This document shows, in pieces, positions 9,905 through 16,450 of a DNA stretch of 27,133 nt (position 1 is its first letter; each line of letters starts with the position of its first letter). The notes beneath the pieces are model-generated. The model searched no databases, was not told where the DNA came from, and worked only from the letters and a program-made list of their open reading frames with translations. Source of the stretch: Moraxella lacunata (lineage in GTDB: Bacteria; Pseudomonadota; Gammaproteobacteria; Pseudomonadales; Moraxellaceae); assembly GCF_002027545.1 (NCBI RefSeq), contig NZ_MXAN01000026.1:1-27133 (forward strand), given 5' to 3'. The position numbers and the translations under genes were made by a program.

Positions 9905-10390
9905 TTAGTGATGCTGACCGCCCACACCGTGTGCATGACCGTGAGCAATCTCATCGGCAGTGGCTTCACGCACATCAACCACTTCAACGTCAAACGTCAA
10001 AGTCACACCAGCTAACGGATGGTTGCCGTCCACGACCACAACGTCATCATTCACATCTTTGACAGTCACAAGCATGACATGACCGTCGTCAGTTTGTGAT
10101 TGAAATTGCATGCCAACTTCGATGTTTTCAACACCTTGGAAATTTGCCCGTGGCACTTCTTGGACAGCTTCGGCAAGGTACTCGCCATAAGCGTCTTCGG
10201 GGGCAACAGTCACGGTAAACTTATCGCCTGCACCTTTGCCTTTCATTTGGGCTTCAAGACCGGGGATGATGTTGTGGTGACCGTGCAAGTAGGCAAGCGG
10301 TTCGCCATTTGATTTATCAAGCACGTCGCCGTCGCTGTTGGTTAGGGTGTAGTTGAATCGTACAACGGTGTCATTTGCAATCATTGACAT
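9905..10390 (-). CDS. slyD: SlyD-type FKBP peptidyl-prolyl isomerase
   Basis: Cytoplasmic prolyl cis-trans isomerase and chaperone. The 161 residues show the FKBP fold interrupted by an IF chaperone insert as in SlyD: start VVRFNYTLTNSDGDVLDKS, the PGLE loop (IIPGLEAQMKG), PEDAYGEY, then the insert (about 75-125) and the closing GNHPLAGVTLTFDVEVV strand pair typical of SlyD. The C-terminus HGHAHGVGGQHH is histidine-rich, a shorter version of the SlyD nickel-binding tail, suggesting metal binding. E. coli SlyD is 196 long; only the tail is shortened. AGGA lies upstream of ATG 10390. Single-gene unit with its own promoter and terminator. Confidence 0.9.
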   Translation of the reverse strand: MSMIANDTVVRFNYTLTNSDGDVLDKSNGEPLAYLHGHHNIIPGLEAQMKGKGAGDKFTVTVAPEDAYGEYLAEAVQEVPRANFQGVENIEVGMQFQSQTDDGHVMLVTVKDVNDDVVVVDGNHPLAGVTLTFDVEVVDVREATADEIAHGHAHGVGGQHH

Positions 10391-10418
10391 GAAATTTTCC
10401 TATAAAAGTGAAAAATGT

Positions 10419-10449
10419 TTATCGGTAAATGGGGTGCCATTACCGATAA
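10419..10449 (-). promoter_or_regulatory. Stem-loop at the 5' end of the slyD leader
   Basis: TTATCGGTAAATGG pairs with CCATTACCGATAA (13 pairs, one bulged base) around a GGTG loop. With the -10 box at 10459-10464 the transcript would start near 10452, so the stem lies at its very 5' end. It could stabilise the mRNA or be a protein-binding operator. Confidence 0.5.
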
Positions 10450-10458
10450 TCAAGAGCT

Positions 10459-10467
10459 ATTATAGCA
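10459..10467 (-). promoter_or_regulatory. Extended -10 promoter of slyD
   Basis: TGC-TATAAT on the minus strand, 70 bases upstream of the start. No good -35 box, which the TGN extension can replace. The same nine bases occur before the DUF2062 gene and tRNA-Glu. Confidence 0.6.
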
Positions 10468-10530
10468 AAGTTTTGGCAAATGTTGGGCGTTGGTTACAAA
10501 AATCTTTTAAAAGTCGATTAAAGCAGATTT

Positions 10531-10565
10531 AAATCAATTTTGTTATATAAATCAATTTTGTTATA
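10531..10565. repeat. Tandem 18-base repeat in the M61 promoter
   Basis: AAATCAATTTTGTTATA at 10531-10547 and again at 10549-10565. The first copy provides the -35 and the second the -10 of the predicted promoter. Confidence 0.75.
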
Positions 10566-10567
10566 AT
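10540..10567 (+). promoter_or_regulatory. Promoter of the M61 peptidase gene
   Basis: TTGTTA (10540-10545), 16-base spacer, TATAAT (10562-10567). Start predicted near 10574, giving a leader of about 100 bases. Confidence 0.6.
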
Positions 10568-10569
10568 GG

Positions 10570-10600
10570 TGTCAGCTGACAGCACATTGTTTGACAATGT
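10570..10600 (+). promoter_or_regulatory. Two palindromes at the M61 transcription start (candidate operator)
   Basis: TGTCAGCTGACA (10570-10581) is a perfect 12-base palindrome on the predicted start site. It is followed by ACATTGT-TTG-ACAATGT (10584-10600). Placement just past the -10 box is typical of repressor operators. No regulator gene is adjacent. Confidence 0.5.
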
Positions 10601-10673
10601 TTGTTGTTTCTTACACATACGATTTTAAATTTTTAAACAACAACACCAATTTTAATTTAATAAGGTAAATACA

Positions 10674-12524
10674 ATGACACACCTAAACCCAACTCCTAAT
10701 TTGCCAAAGACGAACAGCGAGCAGGACGTCGCCATTCATTATGTGCTTGACTTTACCCGATGTCATGAGCATTTGGTTGATGTCATCATGAGCTTTGATG
10801 TGGCGGACATTGAACGTTCTGATGGCGGGCTTAGTTTGTGGCTACCAACTTGGATAGCAGGCAGTTATTTGGTGCGTGAGTTTAGCAAGAACATCACCAA
10901 AGTCATCGCCTATGATGAGACAGGGCAGGCGTATCGGGCAAGCAAAAGTGCCAAGAACCGTTATGAATTTGCTGGCATTGGGCAGGCGGGGCGGATAACG
11001 GTGCATTATGAAGTGTACTGCCATGATTTGTCGGTGCGGACGGCATTTGTTGATGACAGCCGACTGTTTGGTAATTTTACATCGCTCCTTTTGATGATAT
11101 CAAATAATGAGTGGGCGTCTGCTCAGGTGCATTTGCATGTGCCACAGAGCTTTTTGGCAAAAAATCAAGGCTCATCGCTCGCCTGCGGTCTGCCCCATGT
11201 CCTGCGTGAGCATGAACAGGGGGCGGGCTATTCACTCGCTCCCAAGGAAGCCTTTGAGTATTATGATTATCCCTTTGAATTTGGGGTGCAGTCGCTGTTT
11301 GACTTTACGGTGCAGGTGGCGGACAAAGGGGTGACTCATCGCTTTTTTATCGCAGGGCGACACCGTGCTGATTTGACAAGGCTGTCGGCAGATGTACAAA
11401 AGATTTGCCAAAGCTATGCTGACTTATTGGGCGATGTGCCTTTTGCTGATTATACCTTTATGACGATGGTCACGGGCAGTGATTATGGTGGGTTAGAGCA
11501 TATTAACTCAACTGCCCTTATCACGCCACGCACCGATTTGCCGGTGGGCGAGTCTGATGTGCCAAGCGAGTCTTATCAGCGGTTTTTGGGGCTATGTAGC
11601 CATGAGTATTTTCATGCGTGGTGGGTCAAATCGGTGCGTCCTGATGTGATGATGGACAGTGATTTGCAAGCAGAAGCCTACACGCCCCTGTTGTGGGTGT
11701 TTGAAGGTTTTACCAGTTATCTGGATGATTTGATGTTATTGGTCTCAGGCGTGATTGACAGGGCAAGTTATTTTAAGCTCATCACCGCCCAAATCAACCG
11801 CTATCACAAGACGGACGGTCGCAGGCACCAAAGCGTGGCGGAGTCTAGCTTTGACACATGGATAAAGCTGTATCGCCCCGATGAGAATACCGCCAATCAG
11901 AGCGTGAGTTATTATAACAAAGGGGCGTTGGTGGCGCTCTGCTTGGATTTGAGTTTGTTAAAACATTCAGGGGGCAGATACCGCCTGTTTGATGTCATCA
12001 AAGCCTTTTATGACAAATCCAAACAGAGCGATGATAAACGTTTTGGTATGAGCGATGATGACCTTGACGATGTCATTGGGGCGATGATGGGGGTGGATGA
12101 ATGGCAAGACTTTTATCGTAGGTATGTTGTGGGTGTGGATGAGTTGCCCCTTATTGCATTGATGAGTGAGTTTGGGGTGGTGCTGGACAGTCAAAAGACA
12201 GAGACAGCATGGGGTGTGAGCGTAGATGAGGGTGATGATGGTCTTAAAATCAAGCATTGCCATCGTGGCAGCATCGCCAGTGGTGCAGGGTTATCGGTGG
12301 GTGATGTCATCGTGGCAATAGATGGCATTCGTGCCAGTGGTGCGGGCATAAAATCAGCACTAACTCATGCAAGCAGTGTGGTAGTGCATGCTTTTCGCCG
12401 TGATGAACTTCGCACCTTTACCGTGACCCGTGGCATACCAACACGGCGTGAGAGTGTGTCGGTGCGTACGGCAGACTACCAAGAAAAAGGGTGGTTTGTT
12501 TTTGATAAATGGCTAAAATCATAG
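10674..12524 (+). CDS. M61-family metallopeptidase with C-terminal PDZ domain
   Basis: Zinc aminopeptidase of the glycyl-aminopeptidase (M61) family. The 616 residues have a beta-sandwich N-domain (about 20-220, with LPTWIAGSYLVREF typical of the family), then the catalytic part: substrate motif GGLEH (272-276), zinc site HEYFH (His310, Glu311, His314) and third ligand Glu344 (WVFEGFTSYL). A PDZ domain (about 510-600; HCHRGSIASGAGLSVGDVIV) ends the protein. No signal peptide is seen, so it is probably cytoplasmic. AAGG lies 10 bases before the ATG. Convergent with rluE, with one short hairpin between. Real substrates of bacterial members are largely unknown. Confidence 0.92.
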   Translation: MTHLNPTPNLPKTNSEQDVAIHYVLDFTRCHEHLVDVIMSFDVADIERSDGGLSLWLPTWIAGSYLVREFSKNITKVIAYDETGQAYRASKSAKNRYEFAGIGQAGRITVHYEVYCHDLSVRTAFVDDSRLFGNFTSLLLMISNNEWASAQVHLHVPQSFLAKNQGSSLACGLPHVLREHEQGAGYSLAPKEAFEYYDYPFEFGVQSLFDFTVQVADKGVTHRFFIAGRHRADLTRLSADVQKICQSYADLLGDVPFADYTFMTMVTGSDYGGLEHINSTALITPRTDLPVGESDVPSESYQRFLGLCSHEYFHAWWVKSVRPDVMMDSDLQAEAYTPLLWVFEGFTSYLDDLMLLVSGVIDRASYFKLITAQINRYHKTDGRRHQSVAESSFDTWIKLYRPDENTANQSVSYYNKGALVALCLDLSLLKHSGGRYRLFDVIKAFYDKSKQSDDKRFGMSDDDLDDVIGAMMGVDEWQDFYRRYVVGVDELPLIALMSEFGVVLDSQKTETAWGVSVDEGDDGLKIKHCHRGSIASGAGLSVGDVIVAIDGIRASGAGIKSALTHASSVVVHAFRRDELRTFTVTRGIPTRRESVSVRTADYQEKGWFVFDKWLKS

Positions 12525-12528
12525 GGTG

Positions 12529-12549
12529 TTGGATAATAGGATTATCCAA
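12529..12549. terminator. Hairpin between convergent M61 and rluE genes
   Basis: Perfect 9-base stem TTGGATAAT/ATTATCCAA with an AGG loop fills the 25-base gap. No U-run on either side, so at most a weak bidirectional terminator. Confidence 0.45.
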
Positions 12550-13164
12550 TCAGCCCCGCAGTATTCGTGTCAGCTCATCATGGCTGATGTGAATGCGTCT
12601 GCTTTGACCGACAGCCAAGTCGCCAACGTGCCAACCGAGCTTATCACTACCGACTTGTAAGCGGATGAGTCTTAAACAAGGCAGACCGGCGTGGGCAGTC
12701 ATGCGACGGATTTGGCGGTTTTTGCCTTCAAAGATGGTTATCATCAGCCATGCGGTGGGGATGTTTTTACGCTCACGAATGGGCGGATGTCTGTCCCACA
12801 CATCGATGGGCAGGTTGTCATCATCTAGGTGTAGGATACGGGCAGGCAGGGTTTTACCGTCTTTTAGGGTCACGCCTGTACGCAGGGCATGAAGTTGGTC
12901 ATCGGTTGGGGTATGCTCTACTTGCACCAGATAAGTCTTGCCCCATGATTTGGCTTTGCCGTGCGTGGGTGGTGTGGTGATGAAATGGTTGAGCGTGCCG
13001 TTATCGGTGAGAACGAGCAGTCCTTCGCTGTCTTTGTCCAAGCGTCCTGCCACACGCAGACTTTTGTCATCAAAATAATCAGCAAGGGTCATCATCTGGT
13101 CGTGGTCTTTTCTAAATTGACTGTGGACATTATAGGGTTTGTTAAATAGGACAACGGTAGGCAT
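12550..13164 (-). CDS. rluE: 23S rRNA pseudouridine synthase RluE
   Basis: Member of the RsuA/RluE group. It converts a uridine of 23S rRNA (U2457 in E. coli) to pseudouridine. The 204 residues begin directly with the catalytic fold (VVLFNKPYNVHSQF) without an S4 domain, as in RluE. Catalytic Asp43 lies in GRLDKDSEGLLVLT. GKNRQIRRM (near 155) is the family's RNA-binding motif II/III. Usual RluE length is about 217. The start is weakly supported, as no good ribosome site precedes ATG 13164, but the protein cannot start later without losing the conserved N-terminus. Distinction from close paralogues (RluB/RluF) rests on the missing S4 domain. Confidence 0.88.
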   Translation of the reverse strand: MPTVVLFNKPYNVHSQFRKDHDQMMTLADYFDDKSLRVAGRLDKDSEGLLVLTDNGTLNHFITTPPTHGKAKSWGKTYLVQVEHTPTDDQLHALRTGVTLKDGKTLPARILHLDDDNLPIDVWDRHPPIRERKNIPTAWLMITIFEGKNRQIRRMTAHAGLPCLRLIRLQVGSDKLGWHVGDLAVGQSRRIHISHDELTRILRG

Positions 13165-13242
13165 GATTTGGTATTCTTAAACTTCAATCTCAACTTAAAA
13201 TACTAACTTATTGATTATCCTATAATAATTTTTGGGTTGTAG

Positions 13243-13262
13243 GGGTGAATTGCAATTCGCCC
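13243..13262. repeat. 20-base palindrome, REP-like
   Basis: GGGTGAATTGCAATTCGCCC, symmetric about TTGCAA, preceded by TGTAG as in the unit at 9721. Lies in the 213-base spacer upstream of rluE and downstream of the OmpA-family gene; no gene is seen there. Confidence 0.6.
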
Positions 13263-13318
13263 TTGATAAATTAAGCACTTATATAAAGTTGAGAATGGGG
13301 TGTTCTTAAAGTAAAAAT

Positions 13319-13350
13319 AAAAGCCCAGCATGCTGACATGTTGGGCTTTT
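13319..13350 (-). terminator. Terminator of the OmpA-family gene
   Basis: A 14-base stem (AAAAGCCCAGCATG against CATGTTGGGCTTTT, one G-T pair) with a CTGA loop. The minus-strand tail is TTTTATTTTTAC. Strong intrinsic terminator 28 bases after the stop. Confidence 0.9.
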
Positions 13351-13377
13351 ATTGTATCACGATTTTGTCAAAACCGA

Positions 13378-15138
13378 TTAGTTGTTTTGCTCAGGGGCGA
13401 CTTCGGCAGGCTCAGCGATGACCACGCCAGCGGTGGGTTCATCAGTTACTGTCTCGTCTAGACCAACATCAACAGGCGTATCATTGGCATGCTCATGAGC
13501 GTGTTCAATGGCAGTGGCAGGACTGGTTGGTGCATTACCAACAGCAGCGATTTGCTCACCATCTTTGATTAGTGTGAACTCAATGCGACGGTTTTGGAAG
13601 CGACCTTGCTCGGTGGCATTGGTTGCCACAGGATGGTCAAAACTTGCTCCAAAGGTATCCAAACGCTCATCGGGCACACCCTTAGAGACCAGATAATCAT
13701 GAACGGCACTGGCACGTTGTTCGGACAGCTCTTTGTTGTACTCATAAGAAGCATTGGTGTCGGTATGACCTGTGATTTTTAGTTTGGCATCGGGCAGTTT
13801 GATGAGTTTGGCAGCTGCCAGGTCAAGGATTTCTTTGTTTGGTTCAGGAATCTCGCTTGAATCATTGGCAAAGTTGATGATTTGTCTATTCAAGGCACGC
13901 ACCAAATCATCAGCGACAGATGGGGCAGGCGTCTCACTTAGACCTACAATGGCAACTTTGGCGGTATCAATGCTTTGGGCGACAGCGACATTAATGTCAA
14001 GCTGTGGCTCTGCTTCTACCACAAAGTCAGCAGGAACTAAGGCTTTGGTAGCATCGATGAGTTTGGTGATATCATCGGCATTGGCAGCATTAAAGAGAAT
14101 GGTTTTGTCAATGATGCTCACGCTGGCATTAGGCACGCCTTTGATGAGATTAAAGATACCGGTTAAATACTCACCAGCTGGCAAAGTATCTGCCACATCA
14201 GAGCTGACACTCAGACGACATGTGTCATCGGCGACACCAAACACGCCTGACAGGGCGGTGCGAATGTTGGCAAAAACACCTTCGCTACCTGCTTCGCCAC
14301 GGCAAGAGTAGATGCCTTGACCTGTCTCGTCGGTGGCAAAGTTAAGCGTGGCGAGGGCTAAACCTGCGACGGCACCACCAGCAGGGGCGGTCTCGGCAGG
14401 GGGTGTGACAGGTGCTGCCACAGGCGTGGGTTTTTCTTGACAGCTACGTAGCAGAAGCCATGCCAGCCCTGCAAAAATCACCAAACCAATGATGGGTAGC
14501 AGGGCTTTCATGAAGCTACCTTCTTCTTTTTTGATGAGCTCTACTTGACCATTAACATGGGCGGCAGTAGGCTCCGAGACACTCTCGGTGGTTGGTGTAA
14601 CTGGTGTCACGGGTGTGCTTGCGATGCTTGCGGTATCAGTGGCGATGTCTGCTGACGATGTTACCCCCAAAGCACCAACGCCTGCCAGTAGCCCTGCTGG
14701 CAGTAATTTTTCTGCCCAGTTGGGTAAAAACCCTGCAAAATCATCTGTTTTTTCTTGTAGGAAAGTGTGCAGTGAACTTGACCCTGCCAGTGTGTTCAGT
14801 TCACGTACGATGAGCGGTGCGGCATTGGCAGTTAGAGCTTCTGTGGTGGTGTTTGGCAGTCCATGTTCAAAGGCAAGCTCATTATTTAAGGTGGCAACTT
14901 GACTGACGCCTTGGGCATCTTGGATGAGAGTACTTAGCACATGATTGCCATCTTCAAGTTGTGCAGGGGTGAGTGCTTGCACTTTGGTGGCAATATCAGG
15001 GTTGCTAAGATTTGCACCAAACAGTCCATACAATCCTGTTAGTGCATTTGTCTTGGCGGTGTCATTGCCATCATGTTCGCCAATTAGGGCTAAGACTTTG
15101 GGGCTAACAACTGTTTGTAAATGATTAATCAGATTCAT
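13378..15138 (-). CDS. OmpA-domain protein with DUF937-like N-terminus and inner-membrane helix
   Basis: The 586 residues divide into: a DUF937-like helical domain (1-160, MNLINHLQTVVSPKVLALIG start), a Pro/Thr linker, one membrane helix (about 211-230), a second Pro/Ala linker, a region (about 255-415) with two or three BON-like or ArfA-like alpha/beta repeats containing Cys279 and Cys307, an OmpA/MotB peptidoglycan-binding domain (about 419-525; TGHTDTNASYEYNKELSEQRA and NRRIEFTL), and an acidic Ala/Glu tail. There is no signal peptide; the helix would leave the N-domain in the cytoplasm and the OmpA domain in the periplasm. Strong AGGAG site before ATG 15138. Role unknown: probably envelope-cytoplasm linkage. 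Pal is transcribed in the same direction upstream, but with its own terminator. Confidence 0.8.
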   Translation of the reverse strand: MNLINHLQTVVSPKVLALIGEHDGNDTAKTNALTGLYGLFGANLSNPDIATKVQALTPAQLEDGNHVLSTLIQDAQGVSQVATLNNELAFEHGLPNTTTEALTANAAPLIVRELNTLAGSSSLHTFLQEKTDDFAGFLPNWAEKLLPAGLLAGVGALGVTSSADIATDTASIASTPVTPVTPTTESVSEPTAAHVNGQVELIKKEEGSFMKALLPIIGLVIFAGLAWLLLRSCQEKPTPVAAPVTPPAETAPAGGAVAGLALATLNFATDETGQGIYSCRGEAGSEGVFANIRTALSGVFGVADDTCRLSVSSDVADTLPAGEYLTGIFNLIKGVPNASVSIIDKTILFNAANADDITKLIDATKALVPADFVVEAEPQLDINVAVAQSIDTAKVAIVGLSETPAPSVADDLVRALNRQIINFANDSSEIPEPNKEILDLAAAKLIKLPDAKLKITGHTDTNASYEYNKELSEQRASAVHDYLVSKGVPDERLDTFGASFDHPVATNATEQGRFQNRRIEFTLIKDGEQIAAVGNAPTSPATAIEHAHEHANDTPVDVGLDETVTDEPTAGVVIAEPAEVAPEQNN

Positions 15139-15154
15139 AAAAGCTCCTTACTGA

Positions 15155-15241
15155 TTAGGGGTTGCCTGCCATTTAAATATGAATGAAATATAAATCCATC
15201 ATCATAAAATACCAAAGGCAGGCACGGCAGGCACATCCTAA
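15155..15241. mobile_element. 87-bp element related to the TTAGGG-ended family
   Basis: Ends TTAGGGGTTGCCTGCC (15155-15170) and, inverted, TTAGGATGTGCCTGCC (13 of 16 alike). The left end resembles the left end of the element at 26841 (TTAGGGCGTGCCTGCC). A 9-base direct repeat GGCAGGCAC occurs twice at 15217-15234. It sits just upstream of the ribosome site of the OmpA-family gene and so forms part of its leader. Confidence 0.6.
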
Positions 15242-15495
15242 TCATGAATAAAAATAAAAAATTTTAATTTTTGGTATTTTCAATAATATTGACATCAATA
15301 TTAAACCTAATCATACAGTAGTATTCTACGTTAAAATCATGACAAAAGCGATGGTGGGTTTACAAATCATTTAAAAAACAACAATTATGCAACAATTTTA
15401 TAAGAAAATCATACCATGAATTTTGAGAGGTTTTTAAAATCGGCTTGATATTGATGATATTGATGATAAAACCCAGTCATCAATAGCCAATAAAA
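15242..15495. other. AT-rich spacer with one perfect 18-base palindrome
   Basis: No gene is seen. AATATTGA-CA-TCAATATT at 15285-15302 is a perfect inverted repeat with 8-base arms, a possible operator upstream of the OmpA-family gene. GTAG-TATT-CTAC (15318-15329) is a smaller one. No promoter with good spacing was found by eye. Confidence 0.45.
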
Positions 15496-15534
15496 ACCCA
15501 AATCACATGATGACAAAAATCACAAGATTTGGGT
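15496..15534 (-). terminator. Terminator of pal
   Basis: Stem ACCCAAATC/GATTTGGGT with a 21-base loop, 20 bases after the pal stop, followed on the minus strand by TTTTTATTGG. Large loop but good U-run. Confidence 0.65.
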
Positions 15535-15553
15535 CTGGCAGTTTTAGGTTCGC

Positions 15554-16072
15554 TTAGTAGCTTAGTTCAGCACGGCGATTTTGAGCCCAAGCGGCTTCGT
15601 TTGAGCCTGTGGCAACAGGTTGCTCTTCGCCAAAACTTAGAATCTCAACATTGGCGGTGTTCACACCCTTGCTGGCAAGATAGCTACGCACGGCAACGGC
15701 ACGACGCTCGCCTAATGACATGTTATATTCACGAGTACCACGCTCATCGGTATGACCTGCGATTTGTACTCTAGCACCTTGGTTAGCGTTCAAGAATTGG
15801 GCTTGTTGGTCTAGGATGGCAGCAGCGTCGGCACGGATGGCGTCAGAGTCAAAGTCAAAATGCACCACGCCTTGCATGTTGCGAGCGGCATTTTGGATGG
15901 CGGCTGAGTTATTAACCAAAGCACCACCAGTATAGCCACCGTTAGCACCATAACCACCTAGGGGGGCAACAACCACTTGTGACTTTGGTTTTTTGCTGGC
16001 ACAGCCTGTCACCATAAGGGTGCTGGCAGTCAAGGCCAATACAAGGGCTTTTGAGATTTTAGAAGTAAGCAT
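15554..16072 (-). CDS. pal: Peptidoglycan-associated lipoprotein Pal
   Basis: Outer-membrane lipoprotein that binds peptidoglycan and works with TolB/TolA in envelope constriction. Lipobox VTGC gives the acylated residue Cys24. The OmpA-like domain (about 68-172) starts VVHFDFDSDAIR and has the diaminopimelate-binding core AGHTDERGTREYNMSLGERRA and closing NRRAELSY. Length 172 against 173 in E. coli. AAGGAG precedes ATG 16072. The other tol genes (tolQRAB, ybgF) are not next to it in this window, unlike the usual tol-pal cluster. It has its own promoter and terminator. The OmpA-family protein downstream shares the same peptidoglycan-binding fold. Confidence 0.93.
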   Translation of the reverse strand: MLTSKISKALVLALTASTLMVTGCASKKPKSQVVVAPLGGYGANGGYTGGALVNNSAAIQNAARNMQGVVHFDFDSDAIRADAAAILDQQAQFLNANQGARVQIAGHTDERGTREYNMSLGERRAVAVRSYLASKGVNTANVEILSFGEEQPVATGSNEAAWAQNRRAELSY

Positions 16073-16122
16073 AAACGCTCCTTAATTGAAGAATTTTATA
16101 AAACCATTTTGACGATTGTACC

Positions 16123-16152
16123 ATTTTACCACAGTTTGCTACTTAATGACAA
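16123..16152 (-). promoter_or_regulatory. Promoter of pal
   Basis: Minus-strand TTGTCA (16147-16152), 18-base spacer, TAAAAT (16123-16128) preceded by TGG (extended -10 form). Leader about 45 bases. Confidence 0.65.
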
Positions 16153-16208
16153 TTTGCAAAATCATGTGAGAAAACCATACATTATAATGACAAAATTCAC
16201 TGGGTTTA

Positions 16209-16230
16209 GCAAGTCATTTGCAAGTCATTT
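16209..16230. repeat. Tandem 11-base repeat between pal and pepN
   Basis: GCAAGTCATTT occurs twice in direct succession. The divergent 378-base gap between pal and pepN holds the pal promoter and this repeat; no gene is seen. A clear pepN promoter could not be assigned. The repeat could be a regulator site or slippage. Confidence 0.55.
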
Positions 16231-16450
16231 TAAGGTTGTTTTTGGGTATTTGGACAAAAAATTGATCTTTTTTGAGATTTTGTGGGCAGTTGTGTCAAAA
16301 TAATGACCATATTGGCAATTTTTGGGGTGAGATGGTCTTTTTTTCATGACAAAAATTTGATAGTATGGCGTGTTCATTTATCCATCTCATGTTGATTAAA
16401 TTTAAAAATGAAGTCAGCACCCAAACATCTTTAATATATAGGATTAGACC

